Shown here in pieces: positions 1 to 10,976 of a DNA stretch of 64,000 bases. A program made the position numbers and the translations under genes. Source of the stretch: Sporodiniella umbellata (Eukaryota > Mucoromycota > Mucoromycetes > Mucorales > Rhizopodaceae). Position 1 is the first letter of the stretch, and every line of letters begins with the position of its first letter. The stretch covers positions 62,001-126,000 of the forward strand of contig JAIXMR010000059.1 in the NCBI GenBank assembly GCA_025677835.1, given 5' to 3'. The notes under the pieces are model-generated. The model saw only the letters and a program-made list of their open reading frames with translations, was not told the DNA's origin and did no database searches.

Positions 1-537
1 GAATGTTTAATCACAATGATTTTAGCCAATTCGGATTTTTCATAAGCCTAGAGCTTTTTGCTTAGTTTTTTTTTCTTTTTCTTTTTTCTTTTTTTTTTTT
101 TTTTACTTGAAGCTGAACTGCGATGTTGTGAATAGTATCCACTGTAAGAGCATTTAGCTTCTTGGGGCGATTCAAAACAATCTCTCGAACAGCTAAATTG
201 CTTTTGTGAAGTAATTCGGCCTGTCAAAAAAAAAAAAAAAGGTGTAAATGTGCTGAAATATGGCTATTGCAGGCTGCTTACCTGAGAGGCTTCTAAGCTA
301 GAAACAGAAGCGGAAGTAGCGTACATCTATTTCATGATTTAGTTGATTAAACATCTCTCTGTGTGTGTTACTTTAAGGGGGAGTTGGCTGTACCTTTTTG
401 GGCAATTGGGATGTTTGGATCGATGAGCGGTGACCAGCAGACATGGCAGAGCGAGCCGTTGCAGACAAAGAAAAGACGGCTCTTCTATTAATAAGGCATT
501 GAGAAAGAGCACGCTTCAAAACAAGTCGGCCGCTCAT
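1..537 (-). CDS. 3-hydroxyisobutyryl-CoA hydrolase-like protein (5' part, runs off the window)
   Basis: Start ATG is at 537. Exons in transcription order are 537-394, 326-282, 220-107 and 47-1, and the gene continues beyond base 1. The first exon encodes an Arg-, Ser- and Ala-rich, acid-poor N-terminus typical of a mitochondrial targeting peptide. Exon 3 carries the crotonase-fold opening REIVLNRPKKLNAL and exon 4 gives LAKIIVIKH, the usual beta-strand spacing of HIBCH and enoyl-CoA hydratase/isomerase proteins. HIBCH hydrolyses 3-hydroxyisobutyryl-CoA in mitochondrial valine catabolism. The oxyanion-hole and catalytic residues lie outside the window, so another crotonase (enoyl-CoA hydratase) cannot be excluded. 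HIBCH is favoured by the N-terminal layout and the LNRPKKLNAL motif. A T-rich tract lies in the last visible intron. Confidence 0.75.
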
Positions 538-847
538 AGTTTTATAATAAAAGAATAAAAAAAGGGCAGGGGGGTAGTAGTGAGGAAAAGTTTTACACAG
601 TCACGTAATCAAGATACAGAAAAAAAAAGAAGAGACCAAGTCTGTTATCTTTACAACATCGCATGGGTTATTCCACAGGGCTTTGTAAGGTTTCTTGACA
701 CTGTAAGATAAGTGACTGGAGTGTTTCTTCCATTTTCAAAAGAGTTTCTTCTTCCATCGTACAAGACAGTGATTGTGTTCGTTTCATGCTGCAAGACGGT
801 TGAACCTAAAGTTGGGTTACAAAACACAGAAGAAAAGACGAATAAGG
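538..847. other. Intergenic, HIBCH-like 5' side
   Basis: About 310 bases between the HIBCH-like start codon and the stop of the small minus-strand ORF at 848-1228. It contains short A-runs and no recognisable gene. Small ORFs here look like chance frames. It should hold the HIBCH promoter and the 3' UTR of the neighbour. Confidence 0.5.
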
Positions 848-1228
848 TCATACTATTTTACGGTCTGGTAAACAAGCAGAAGAGTGCCTCCTTTCTGATT
901 TTTCTGTTGTGGTCTTTTGTCCCTCTGCCCATTCGTGCACCCTTCTTTTTTTTAGCATTTCTTCTTCTAATTTGTAGGTGACCATCTTTTTCTGTAGCGT
1001 AGGTGGTGGGGGTTCTACTATATGGACTGATTGGCTAGGCAGGGTTCCGGTTAGATAATTATAAACTGTGATGGCGACAGCCGAAGCGAATATAAAAATG
1101 TCCAAAACCTTGGAAAAAAGGATCTCGAAAGACGATGTCATACTCTTCATACTATTGGTTGAAGAATGTGAATTTATACTATAGTTTGTCCCAGACTTTC
1201 TTCGATCGCTTATTTTCTGCTGATTCAT
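848..1228 (-). CDS. Hypothetical small membrane protein, 126 aa
   Basis: Uninterrupted ORF starting with ATG at 1228. Residues 1-35 are polar (Ser/Asn/Lys-rich). A single hydrophobic segment at about residues 42-60 (DIFIFASAVAITVYNYL) looks like a transmembrane helix. A PPPP stretch follows, then a highly charged Lys/Glu/Arg tail. The composition is protein-like rather than homopolymer-driven, which is why I kept it. I do not recognise a family. It would be a single-pass membrane protein of unknown role. No introns are needed, but an extra spliced exon cannot be ruled out. Confidence 0.55.
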   Translation of the reverse strand: MNQQKISDRRKSGTNYSINSHSSTNSMKSMTSSFEILFSKVLDIFIFASAVAITVYNYLTGTLPSQSVHIVEPPPPTLQKKMVTYKLEEEMLKKRRVHEWAEGQKTTTEKSERRHSSACLPDRKIV

Positions 1229-3044
1229 ATTTAGTACTGGCCAAGGCGTCTTTCAAGAGGAGAAACGAATTCAAATAAGAAAAAAGGAAAAAGAAAAATA
1301 AATAAATAAAGGCAGGACAAAATGTAAACAGTTTTATGTGAAATCACGCGTACATCTGCGGAGAGCTAAACCATCTTTATTCTTTATTTCAGGATTCTAT
1401 GATCAAAGTATGCTGGCTTTAAAGTTAAGGGTTGAGATTTACAAATATTTTTTCAAAAATATAGTAAAAGCATGGGCCTTCAGTACAAGACTTTTTTATT
1501 AAAAAAATCCACGTAGAAACGAAAACCTCGAGCAGAAGCTAGCAGCTTTTTTTTTTTTGCTTGTAGAAAATTATAACTTGCTGCTGTTTTCTCATTTTCA
1601 TATCATTTACCTACACCGGTTTTTTTTTTTTTTTTTTTTTTTTTGGGCAGCTTTTGATGATAACTCACCACTCTTTACTAACTCTTCTGTCGCTGTCTTG
1701 ACATATCGGTTTTCCCTAATAGTGACTATCCCTTTTCAAGTCAAGTGATTTTGCAGCCCATCTGCTGATAAACTTTATTTTTAGGGTAGAGAGCTACGCC
1801 TCAGACTTTATACTTGGAACACCTATCTTTAGGAGTCCGTGCTTGACTCTACCGATAAATTCCTTAAAATATCCTTTGTGTTTGGAGATGTTATTTGGGC
1901 TTTCTGTTGCACCCAAAGCAAGAAATATCTATAGCGTGACCCGCGATCTACCTACATTTGACTTTTGACAATGTCCTCTATGATAAGGGGTTATTTTTCT
2001 TTTTTGAAACACAGTAAGACGTTTATATTTTCTGATTGGTCATGTATAAAAATCAACTGCATTGTGTGCCTTTACGTTTGTAAGTCTCTCTCTCTCTCCC
2101 TTTTTCAGCAGATGTTCTATGACAGTCAAGGTATAAATAGACTATCTTCTAAAGCAAACGAAAGAAAGAGCGGGAGTTCGGTATTTAAATCCCATTCTTA
2201 AGGATCGAAAAGACTATTTTATATATATCTAGTTTATATTACAGGACTGTGTTAATAAATTACTAGGAACGTTTGGTACCTCTAAAGCCATTCGACCTTT
2301 TAAAGACAATATACAATGAATACATGTCTGATTTTGGTAAGGAAATGCTTGGCGAGACTTTACTAGTTGCTTTGTATCTATCGAGAAGCTCACCTGTCAA
2401 GCCCTTGAGAAATGGCAGGTTATATGTAAAAAACCCTGTTGGCTCTAAAAAAAAGTTAATTTTCAAAAACAAAATCAGGGCTTTTTGAAATGAATAATAA
2501 ACTTCGAGCCGAAGTAGGTACACTTTGAGGCAGTTTTTTTTAATCTACCTTACTTACAAGCTTAAAAAGACTTACATTTTAACTGCATGCTTATATAATC
2601 ATGCACCATGGTTAAATGCTTTAGTTAATTCAAACGTAGTGAATAACAAGCTGCTTTTAAAGTTTTTGACTAAAGTTTACAAAACAAAATTCATCTGCCG
2701 CACTATACACAAAACTAGTGTTGGTCACACTCAAACCTTTGGTTTGTCTTTTATTGATACAAAAAACCAGAATGTTAACTTTTGACACTGCACTTGGCTA
2801 ATTTTTTTGTAAATTCAAGTTAGATTGAAATAAAAGGCCTTGGTTTTTGTAATAAACAGCTTCAAACGTACACTTAGCTCGGATTTTGTACTCTTGTGCT
2901 CCACACAAATACCAGATGTTACTCGTTGGCGGTACCAGAAAAGAAACTGTTCCTACAATAACAAAAAAAAAAAGACAAAAGTTTAGTGATTTGGAGCTTG
3001 CATTTTTTTATTTTTTTTTATTTTTGTACATTTACCTGCCTATA
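1229..3044. other. Intergenic region, about 1.8 kb
   Basis: AT-rich sequence with a T-run near 1620-1644 and smaller A/T tracts. An overlapping pair of ORFs around 2263-2523 (both strands) is open but has no recognisable motif, and the plus one lacks an ATG start. The stretch just before 3045 is T-rich and probably the promoter/leader of the carnosine N-methyltransferase gene. No RNA gene or transposon was recognised. Confidence 0.5.
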
Positions 3045-4722
3045 ATGAAAGAAGAGGACATTCAAAGTAAAAATAATGGACAGCAAGAAGAGCACCTGTG
3101 TTTGGTGAGAGTGATGTCAGCCTTTGACTCTTACAAACAGTACGCACTACTTCGCAATCATAAAAGAAGACGCGACTTTATGTCTCTTACCGAGAGTCAA
3201 AAAAAACTGGTACCTGGGTTTGTCGCCAAACTCGACTCGGTTGACAAATGTATTGAAACAAATATGGAGTTTTTTCGCGACCTTGTTGAGAACGCAAGTC
3301 TTTTCTTGGACTCAGCAAAGGGTAGCCAACAAACGGTATGTAAATACAGCTAAAACGGTAAAACTTACTTGGTTTAGTCTGCTTCAGATATGATTGGCCA
3401 AAAACATTCCAAATTGACCCCTATGGAAGTGGATCAACCACCTGTATCTTCAGGAGATATGGACAAAACGTTATCTACTATGAGACAGTTTGTTAGAGAC
3501 TGGTCAAAAGAGGTATGTATTTAAATACAAAGAGGCTCACATATAATGCTGGCCGGCATTTACTTTTTTGAAAGGGAGCACACGAAAGGAAGGCGACCTA
3601 CGATCCCATTATTCTCGAATTAAATGAAATTTACAAAGACGTTTCTGTCGAAGAAAGAGGCAAAATAAATGTTCTTGTGCCTGGAGCGGGTCTGGGCCGC
3701 TTAGCATTTGACATTGCAAAAGAAGGCAAGTAACGATGGAATAAAGGAGAGAAGCGGTTTACAAAAAAAAAAAAAATCTTATACAAAACACTCTCTACAG
3801 GGTTTAGTTGTCAAGGTGAGTATGCAAAGACAGAAAATGATTTTTACTTTGGCTAATTTTGTCAAAAGGAAATGAGTTTTCCTACTATATGGTATGTTTT
3901 ATTAACAAGCTCGCAAAAAATAGTGCACTAACTTGGGGCTCAAAATAGCTATTTGGGTCGCACTTCATATTGAATAGGTATTCACTTAGTATACAAAAGA
4001 AAAACTAACAAAGAAAAAAAGAGTTGAAAAGGCAAACCAGTACGATATCTTCCCTTTTATTCATTCCTTTTCAAACATAAAAACCGATGAAAAGCAATTG
4101 GAGCCTATAACGATACCTGACATTCTGCCTACCAATCTGCCTAGTACAGTAGACTTTTCAATGGTAGCAGGCGACTTTGTAGAAATCTATGGTCAAAGAG
4201 AGAGCAATTTTGGTAATCCACTAGATAAAAAATGCCAAAACGCTGACTTTCGTTGCAGGGGCTTGGGACGTAATCGTTACTTGTTATTTCATTGATACTG
4301 CCAGTAACATCTTGGAATATTTAGAAGTCATTCATAAAGCTTTAAAAAAAAATGGCGTTTGGATCAACACAGGTATATACTAAAAAGAATTATACCTAAT
4401 GCTTGTCTTTAGCCTCTAAACTGTAAATATATATACATATATATGTACATATAAAAGGACCATTGCTTTATCACTTTGATGACGTTATCGCAGGAAAATG
4501 TTCTATAGAACTAAGTCTTTGCCAAGTAAAAGAAGCTGCAAGAAAAATAGGCTTTGAGTTTAAGGTAAACCCAAAGCAGTAGTTTGTTACAATAGAACTA
4601 AAAAAAAACCCCACAACCAATAATAGAAAGAGTCCTCAGTATCTACTACTTATACGTCAAACTTAAACGGGATGTCAAGCTATGTGTATGAATGTGCCAC
4701 TTGGACAGCTGTGAAATTATAG
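3045..4722 (+). CDS. CARNMT1: Carnosine N-methyltransferase (N2227-like family), 383 aa
   Basis: Ten exons: 3045-3335, 3378-3512, 3575-3725, 3801-3815, 3869-3891, 3949-3977, 4022-4212, 4259-4372, 4458-4564, 4627-4722 (1152 nt, in frame). The N-terminal helical region (VMSAFDSYKQYALLRNHKRR) is characteristic of N2227-like proteins. The SAM-binding glycine loop LVPGAGLGRLAFDIA lies near residue 178, and AWDVIVTCYFIDTA and GVWINTGPLLYHF are further conserved blocks. The family methylates the imidazole of histidine-containing dipeptides and some protein histidines (known from animal and yeast members; the substrate here is inferred). Three consecutive exons of 15, 23 and 29 nt sit in the catalytic domain. 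Intron 3 is a GC-AG intron (donor GCAAGT at 3726), forced by frame: the only GT alternative gives a stop. Confidence 0.9.
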
Positions 4723-4877
4723 CCACTGTCTAGAATTTGAGATCTAAATGAGTCTTACAGTACAGCAGAGGTTGTACTTTATTCATACACATGTTTTTTA
4801 ATTAGTCCTATAGGCACTATATACTAATAAAAAAACTATGAAACAATTAATATCTTCCCTAAGCCTTTACTACTAGA

Positions 4878-5078
4878 TCATTTAACACAATCATACTGTT
4901 CAATCGTTTCCCTATTTTTCAAATTGAAATACTTTGGCTGACGCCAATAAAAATAGCTTTGTTCATCAGGACTTAAACCCGCATATATAAAAAATGCTAC
5001 TTCTTGGAGACGTCTTGCTGCAGAATCTAGCCCTTCTTTTTTAATTCCAGTACGGGTAATGAATTTATTTTGACCCAT
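4878..5078 (-). CDS. Hypothetical small protein, 66 aa
   Basis: Single ORF with ATG at 5078 and stop at 4878-4880, tail-to-tail with the carnosine methyltransferase gene (155 bp between stops). The sequence is compositionally complex: a basic N-terminus (MGQNKFITRTGIKK), a central amphipathic/hydrophobic stretch (RLQEVAFFIYAGLSPDEQ) and an aromatic, charged C-terminus. That is unlike the low-complexity chance ORFs nearby, so I think it is coding. No family is recognised with certainty. No signal peptide or clear membrane segment. Confidence 0.5.
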   Translation of the reverse strand: MGQNKFITRTGIKKEGLDSAARRLQEVAFFIYAGLSPDEQSYFYWRQPKYFNLKNRETIEQYDCVK

Positions 5079-6233
5079 GACCGGTATTAACTAAAAAAAA
5101 AAAACTCAACTAAATGCTACTTGTAGTTGATGGTCAAGACCAAAGTTAACTACAGAACACTGAGACATTCGTGCCTTCTGCCTTTTTTTCCAATGAAAAA
5201 AACTTTGATATCGAAGGCTGAACATTTGTGGTTGATAAACAGAGGCCGAACACTAACTGTTTTTGCTTTCTCTTATATCCACCCAGTATTTTTCACTAGA
5301 GTTATTTTTTGTTTTGTTTTGTTTATGTTTTTTTTTTTTTTTTTTTTTTTTTGCCTTTGCCTTTGCCTTTGCCTTTTTTGTTTGGCTCCCGCAACTTTCT
5401 CTGTTTTAGTCCGTTCTAGTCAATTCAAAACAAAGCAGCTCACAAGCGTATTCTCAGGTTGATGGTAAATTTAAAGTTTGAATGCAGTCTAGCGCAATAT
5501 TTAGCATATTTGCATTTTTGTATATGAAGATGTTATTTAATTCTAGAAATACAATGCGTTTATTGAGGATTTATTCTAATTACATTAAACGTGCAAGAAG
5601 GCAACGTAGTACACCAAATGCTTACGCAATATAGCAAACGAAACGGAATAAAGTACCCCTGAGCAAAAAAATAAAGAATAGCCCAAAAACATGGCTCATT
5701 AAACTATGATCCGTAGTACTCAAAAGGTATTTGGACGGTGTAGTTCTAGATTTTTTTTATTACAGCATGTAATTACTTTACTTTTATTTTTTCTGTATTT
5801 ATATTGATAGGTGCTTTCTGCACTAAGCCTTTTTTCGCTTATATACCTTACGTTGTACACACTATTATTAACGGAACCTTGCTTTGATCCTCGCCCCTTT
5901 TTTTCGGAACCCACTATGCCTCTTTCCGAAGAAACGAATACTGACAAAAGCTTTGGTCTTTAGGGAATTGGTCAAATAAAAAACGTTTTCATTAATTAAA
6001 GCTACTGTCAATCATTTCTTTTTATACATGCACGTATATGCCCTTGTGGTAGAAAAGGCGGGGGGAAAAAACCAAGCAAAGTTCTTGTATCTTTATTCTA
6101 TGATCCTATGCCAGTGCGCACAAACTCAGTTGCCTTCAAATATCTTGTGCGATGCGGAATTTTAAAAAAAAGTTTCAAAGAGTATCCAGTTGCTCAACCT
6201 AGTTTATATCCTTTCTTTCCACTTTTGCCTTTA
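5079..6233. other. Intergenic region, about 1.15 kb
   Basis: AT-rich. A long T-run (about 5329-5352) is followed directly by four copies of the hexamer TTTGCC (about 5350-5375). ORFs at 5127-5462 (+) and 5720-5947 (-) are driven by this tract or lack recognisable features and were not called. The right part should contain the promoter of the DENND11-like gene. Confidence 0.5.
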
Positions 6234-8268
6234 ATGTCAGAGCGAAATCAGCTAGAAGAAACCAAAGAGTAACACATTTTAAACAACTCCTTTTTTTTTA
6301 AAGAATAAAAAAACTAAAGCAAATACAAAGCTGTAATATAGTTGCTGCATTCGTTGTTCAGTTTGACGTTCTCAAAGGAAATATTATTGAGTGGCAGTAT
6401 CCTCCTGGTAAAAAAAAAAGCTATAACCATAACTATCCTGACTTGTACACTTTTATTAGAATTCGATCTTGAAGGAATCGAGTACCAAGCAATTTGCAGT
6501 GGACTGCATAACGTTGATAGCGATATATTGTATGTTTTTATATACACATAAACGACAAAGAATCTTGGGGCTAATTAAATATTCTAGATACTTTTGTCGA
6601 AAAGATTTATACTATGGAATTAGCGTATTTAAAAATGCTCCAACACATTCAGCACGGGGAGCCAAAATGAAGGCGATTGGAGTTTTAGTCAAGCCTACAA
6701 AAGAAACTGGTGCCTGTGGAGAAATATGGAAACACAAAGAATATCTGACGAGAGAAATAAAGTAAGATCTATAGTATTAGAAGTAAAGATTCTTTAAGCT
6801 GATTTTCTTTCTTTTTAGTCGACATATGATTGAAGATAGAAACATGGATAAATATGGAAACTTGATCGGTTATTACGAACAGCACAAGCTTCAGGAACGG
6901 GAGCTAAGATCATTGAGAACTTCATGGCTAAGTGACAAGAGTTTACTGTGCGTATCAGATCACAGCGTAAATTACAACCTGATCAACAATAGGAGCATGC
7001 TTCTTGCAACAAACTTAGAACTGATACAACCTAACGATTTTGTGGACTTATTAGAATTACTGGGCGAAGACATATTTGTTCTATGGAAAGCTTCAATATT
7101 AAGAAAACGAATCATGTTCATTGACGATTTACGTTTGGGGAACTCTTGTGGCTATGGTATGCTTAATAATTTAGTGGTGTTTTTTTGTCTGCTCACAGTG
7201 TTTTCTAGTTCACTGTACGCACCTTATGGGGCATATCCCAGATAGATACAAGACTGTTCAACCAATAATACCCAAATTTACTGTTGGAGTAAACGATATA
7301 TCTGAGTTTGAGAAAAGTAGATCAGGGAGCTTTGTAGCATGTAGGTAAAGTGTCCACAGCAGCCTGTTTATAACTCCCTTTTAGGTACACCGGATTCCAT
7401 ATTTCAAACCAAAACCAACCTATATGACACCACAGTCTCGTTTACTCCGAAAGATTGTTCAAAGATACCCAAAGCAGGAGAATATTCTCTGTTAAATTCG
7501 TTTGAAAAATCATTTAAAATCGAATCTACTTCTGCTTCTGTGCGTTCCACTGCTAATGCTGCCGACAAAAACCGATATCGTATTTTGTTAAAACTTCTTC
7601 AAGACCAATCTTCTAGTCAAGAATTCGTTCCACAGTTGATTAAACCCCAAAGCTTCTCTCCAATCACAGACTTTTATTATTGGCTTTATGAAGAAGACAC
7701 AGGCGAAGAGTTTAAAAAGAGACCTCTCTCACATCAATCCTCTTGTCAACTTAGTCGTTCCTCTTCAAGAAGAGAAAGCGGAATGCTAGGAGGGCCCCAG
7801 GAGAGATATAGTGATGAAGAAGATGCTATGGAAATAAATCCAAACGATATATCTCAAGTAGTAGCCGCAAGAGCGTCTGGAGAAATTAACCGTATAAATT
7901 CGAACTATCTGCGGCAAAAGTATCAGCCTTCAAACATTACACTTATCAAGTAAGATAGTTAACACTTGTTTCTTTTTTTATAAGTAAAACTTAACAGCTT
8001 GGTTAGTTTTTTTCAAAACTTGACATACTTTTTGCTCTTAACTTTACAAGACATTATTTCTGAAAACGAAGAAAGCGATATTGCTATTGTTTATCCTAAA
8101 GATATGGTCAAATTGGGCTTGGATCCTACAAAAGACATAGAATTTGTGACTGAGCTATCACAAACATATTTTGGGAAACAAATACGAGTTCATTACTCTC
8201 CCGGTTTGGGAACTTGCTTTTCTGCCTGTTGTCTAACCAAGAAGGATGAGAGCTACATTCGGATCTAA
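6234..8268 (+). CDS. DENN-domain protein of the LCHN/DENND11 type, 550 aa
   Basis: Eight exons: 6234-6268, 6331-6407, 6460-6529, 6588-6761, 6819-7156, 7209-7340, 7385-7949, 8007-8268. The first exon (12-residue N-terminus) was chosen because it restores frame through an intron ending at 6330. Diagnostic blocks are AAFVVQFDVLKGNIIEW, EFDLEGIEYQAICSG followed by SDILYFCRKDLYYGISVF, and RGAKMKAIGVLV, the uDENN start of LCHN proteins. Later come LATNLELIQPNDFVDLLELL and MGHIPDRYK. Animal DENND11 is a putative Rab guanine-nucleotide-exchange factor, so a role in membrane traffic is inferred. A Ser/Arg-rich acidic linker (residues about 330-390) precedes the C-terminal helical part (FFQNLTYFLLLTLQDIISE). 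Confidence 0.8.
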
Positions 8269-8483
8269 TAAAAACCCGTTCACAAGTAGAACCGTATACA
8301 AACAGTAGCTTGTATTTAAATCGTTTCCCAGAGTATTATATACTTCTGTATAGAGACACAACGTAAAAATAAGTATTTCACATAACAATGATAAGGGTCA
8401 ACTGAGTGGCCTTTAATTTTACAGTGGTGTCATTTAATTTGTTTACATTTTATTGCTGCTTGCACCTTTTTTTTTTTTTGTAA

Positions 8484-8928
8484 ATGGATTCAGACGAAGA
8501 AAAAAAAAGGTTCCAAATTGAACTTGAGTTTATACAATGTTTGTCAAATCCTTGGTACTTGAATAGTAGGCATTACAATATTTCTCTACATGCAGGCGTG
8601 TTCATAAAACTTTTTAAGATCTTGCTCAACAGCAATACTTTAAAGATCCTGCTTTTATAAACTACTTGAGCTATCTACAATATTGGAAAAAACCTGAATA
8701 TGCAAGATTTGTGGTGTAAAAACAACGAGAAAGTCATGCATAAAGTTCTAATGTCTGTGTTTTGGTAGATATCCACACGCTTTATATTTTTTGGACCTAT
8801 TACAACATGCAGAATTTAGGGAATACATCAGTACGTCAGAAAATACCCAAGAAGTGCATAGAATGCAATATTACCACTGGCAATATTTACGGAACCCTCC
8901 AAGCGAAAGCATAGAAAACGGACAATAA
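8484..8928 (+). CDS. MED31: Mediator complex subunit 31 (Soh1), 112 aa
   Basis: Three exons: 8484-8565, 8619-8715, 8769-8928. The protein matches MED31 along its whole length: FIQCLSNPWYLNNLAQQQYF, then KDPAFINYLSYLQYW, KKPEYARFVVYPHALYFLDLL and YYHWQYL. MED31 is a small helical subunit of the Mediator middle module that bridges activators and RNA polymerase II in the nucleus. The length is normal for the family. It lies 215 bp downstream of the DENND11-like stop on the same strand and is convergent with RIT1 (140 bp between stops). Confidence 0.95.
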
Positions 8929-9068
8929 ATAATAAAGCAAGAAGAGAACAGTTATTTATTATGCCAACTTTATATACTAAGTGTCTAAACTTCAGTTGCA
9001 TCAGAAAGCTAGATCACTTATGAGTAGACAGTTGTAATTCGTTTACTTGTCTTTGAGCTACTCGCAAT

Positions 9069-10887
9069 TTAAGCATCTTTGTTTGAAGCAGCCAGGTCTG
9101 TGCTGCTGGTGGCTGCATTACTAGAAGCCGATTCAATTATGGCTAATTCAGATAGATCTAAGCTACTTTCAAGCGATTCCGTAGTTGGGGAGCTCAAAAA
9201 GTGTTCATGAACTCTGTTTATGGTTGCTTTCTTTGGAGAGGCCTAATCATTCGAATTAGGGTACACTTAGCTCACTATAAATCGTTGCTTTTTTTTTTTG
9301 TTTTCTTTACTTTGCTCCAACAAGAAGTGATACGAACAAGGTGCTTAGAGATAACCTTTTTGTCCACTACAAAAATTATGAATATTTAGTCTATGAGAAG
9401 TAAACTAACCTGGAGGTCTATTCTCTAGGCAAAGGTTGCCTTCCACATCAAAATACTCAGTTAGGATTGCTAAAAGTAAACCAACAGATTGATCCGTATC
9501 TAGAGTCTAATGTTTAGACTTTCAACCGTTACACAGTATGCGGTTACCTTCTTCACAGTGTATCAGTATTTTTTGGTTTTCTGATAAAGGTTCTCGAGCA
9601 AACTCAATTGCTTTTTTAATATTTTCTGGTATCGCTCGACGCCCCTTGGTTGTTGAATCCGTCGGAAGATCCAGATAGTCAGTAAACGGTAGCTCCGACT
9701 CTTTATCAGTACAGTCGATTACTACGTCAAAGACTGTAGATAATTTGTTGCCAATGGCAATCGGTGTGGGCCGAATAAAAGTATAGGTTTTTTTGATGGA
9801 TTTTGAAGATAAACTGTTTTTCACACACTCTTTAACTCTCTCCTCGCATTGTGCTTTACTTTCGAGAATGTATTCTCGGTTGTTCCAGAAAATATCTGGT
9901 GTCAATCCCTATTGTGGGTGAGTGCAGGCCATATACAACCAACAACTTACATGGCTCCAAGATTCGTGGTCGTCTCCTGAACCCTGCACGTATAAGTATC
10001 CTGGTCTTGATTGGTACCCATGGTCTACTGCTTCTGATGCGCTCAAGCAAATTACAGGCCAGAAAGGCAAATCATCAAAATTGGGCTTTGAAAGCATCAA
10101 AGACTCAAGTGACTGAGGTGAGTACCAAAGAGGTCTAAAAGGCTTTTCTAATATTGGTGCAAGATTGTACAAGTTGTAGCCAGACTCAAGAAGTTTTTCT
10201 ACAAACTTAGGTATTTGGTCAGCAATTTGATCGTGCTCAGATCGAGGGACAATGGAAGGCAGGGAATAAAACGCTTTGTCCCAATCCTGTTTGCCAAGCA
10301 TATCGTAGGTGCGGTTGATAGTACTACACCATATAGGGATAGTCTTTGAAAGGGCATCAGAAAAACGCTTTCCTTTGCGAGTAGAGTCAACAATAATACA
10401 GCCTTTATGCTGAGCGATTAACGTTGCCAGATGCATATTGTTCCTTTTTACACTGAAATCCCATTTATTGACGTGCCCGTCAGTGGATTTAAAATACGCT
10501 GAGTGAACCTCTCTCTAAAAAGGAGCTTGAGCTGATTTTTTTCCAGAAAAAAAAAAAAGAATCTACTTTTGTTGGATCTATATACCAAGAACCGCAGCGC
10601 TCATTTGCTTTGGTTTTTAAAATTGGTTTTTTTTTTTTTTTCATTTGCTTCTGTACTTTGTTTATGTATTCTTACCAATAACTGGGAAGTGAGGGAGGAG
10701 ATCTGCTATTTCTGTAATAAAGTCTGCATCGTCTACAATCGACCTCAACCTGTTATAGCTGTTTTTTGAAGGTTACTAAAGTAACAAAAAAAAAAAAAGA
10801 AACATACATATGCTTTGAATCCTTTCTGATTTCACTAGAAGCTTGGTTAAAGTTGCTTTTATCTTGTAAGTATATTTCTTCTTCCAT
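9069..10887 (-). CDS. RIT1: Initiator tRNA A64 2'-O-ribosylphosphate transferase, 480 aa
   Basis: Eight exons: 10887-10808, 10758-10676, 10607-10567, 10508-9951, 9908-9548, 9499-9410, 9366-9311, 9242-9069. Rit1 hallmarks are ANERCGSWYIDPTK, AYFKSTDGHVNKWDFSVKRN and VDSTRKGKRFSDALSKTIP, then PGYLYVQGSGDDHESWS. The C-terminal phosphatase-like domain has ILIHCEEDTDQSVGLLLAIL; it lacks the CX5R arginine, as usual for Rit1. The enzyme adds phosphoribosyl to A64 of initiator tRNA-Met in fungi and plants, keeping it out of elongation (known for yeast). It is divergent from METTL16 with 89 bp between start codons, so both probably share a promoter. Low-complexity Ser/Ala tail at the C-terminus. Confidence 0.95.
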
Positions 10888-10976
10888 GTTCAAAAAAAAA
10901 AGTAAAGAAAAAAAAGAACAAATACTGTAAACACAAAAACTTTTTTTTTTCTTTTTTTTTACAGTAGTTCAAGCAA
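10888..10976. promoter_or_regulatory. Bidirectional promoter, RIT1/METTL16
   Basis: Only 89 bases separate the two divergent ATGs. The interval is almost entirely A- and T-runs (A-tracts near 10892-10918, a T-tract near 10941-10960). No clear TATA box is visible. Shared regulation is an inference from geometry. Confidence 0.6.

Noticed and set aside
2263..2523. Overlapping ORFs on both strands (71 and 86 aa)
   Set aside because: The plus frame begins at TTG with a stop just upstream, neither frame shows a known motif, and no convincing splice partner was found.
5127..5462. 111-aa ORF rich in Phe
   Set aside because: Most of it is a translated T-run plus the TTTGCC repeat; low complexity.
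5720..5947. 75-aa minus-strand ORF
   Set aside because: No motif, no neighbour support, AT-rich chance frame.
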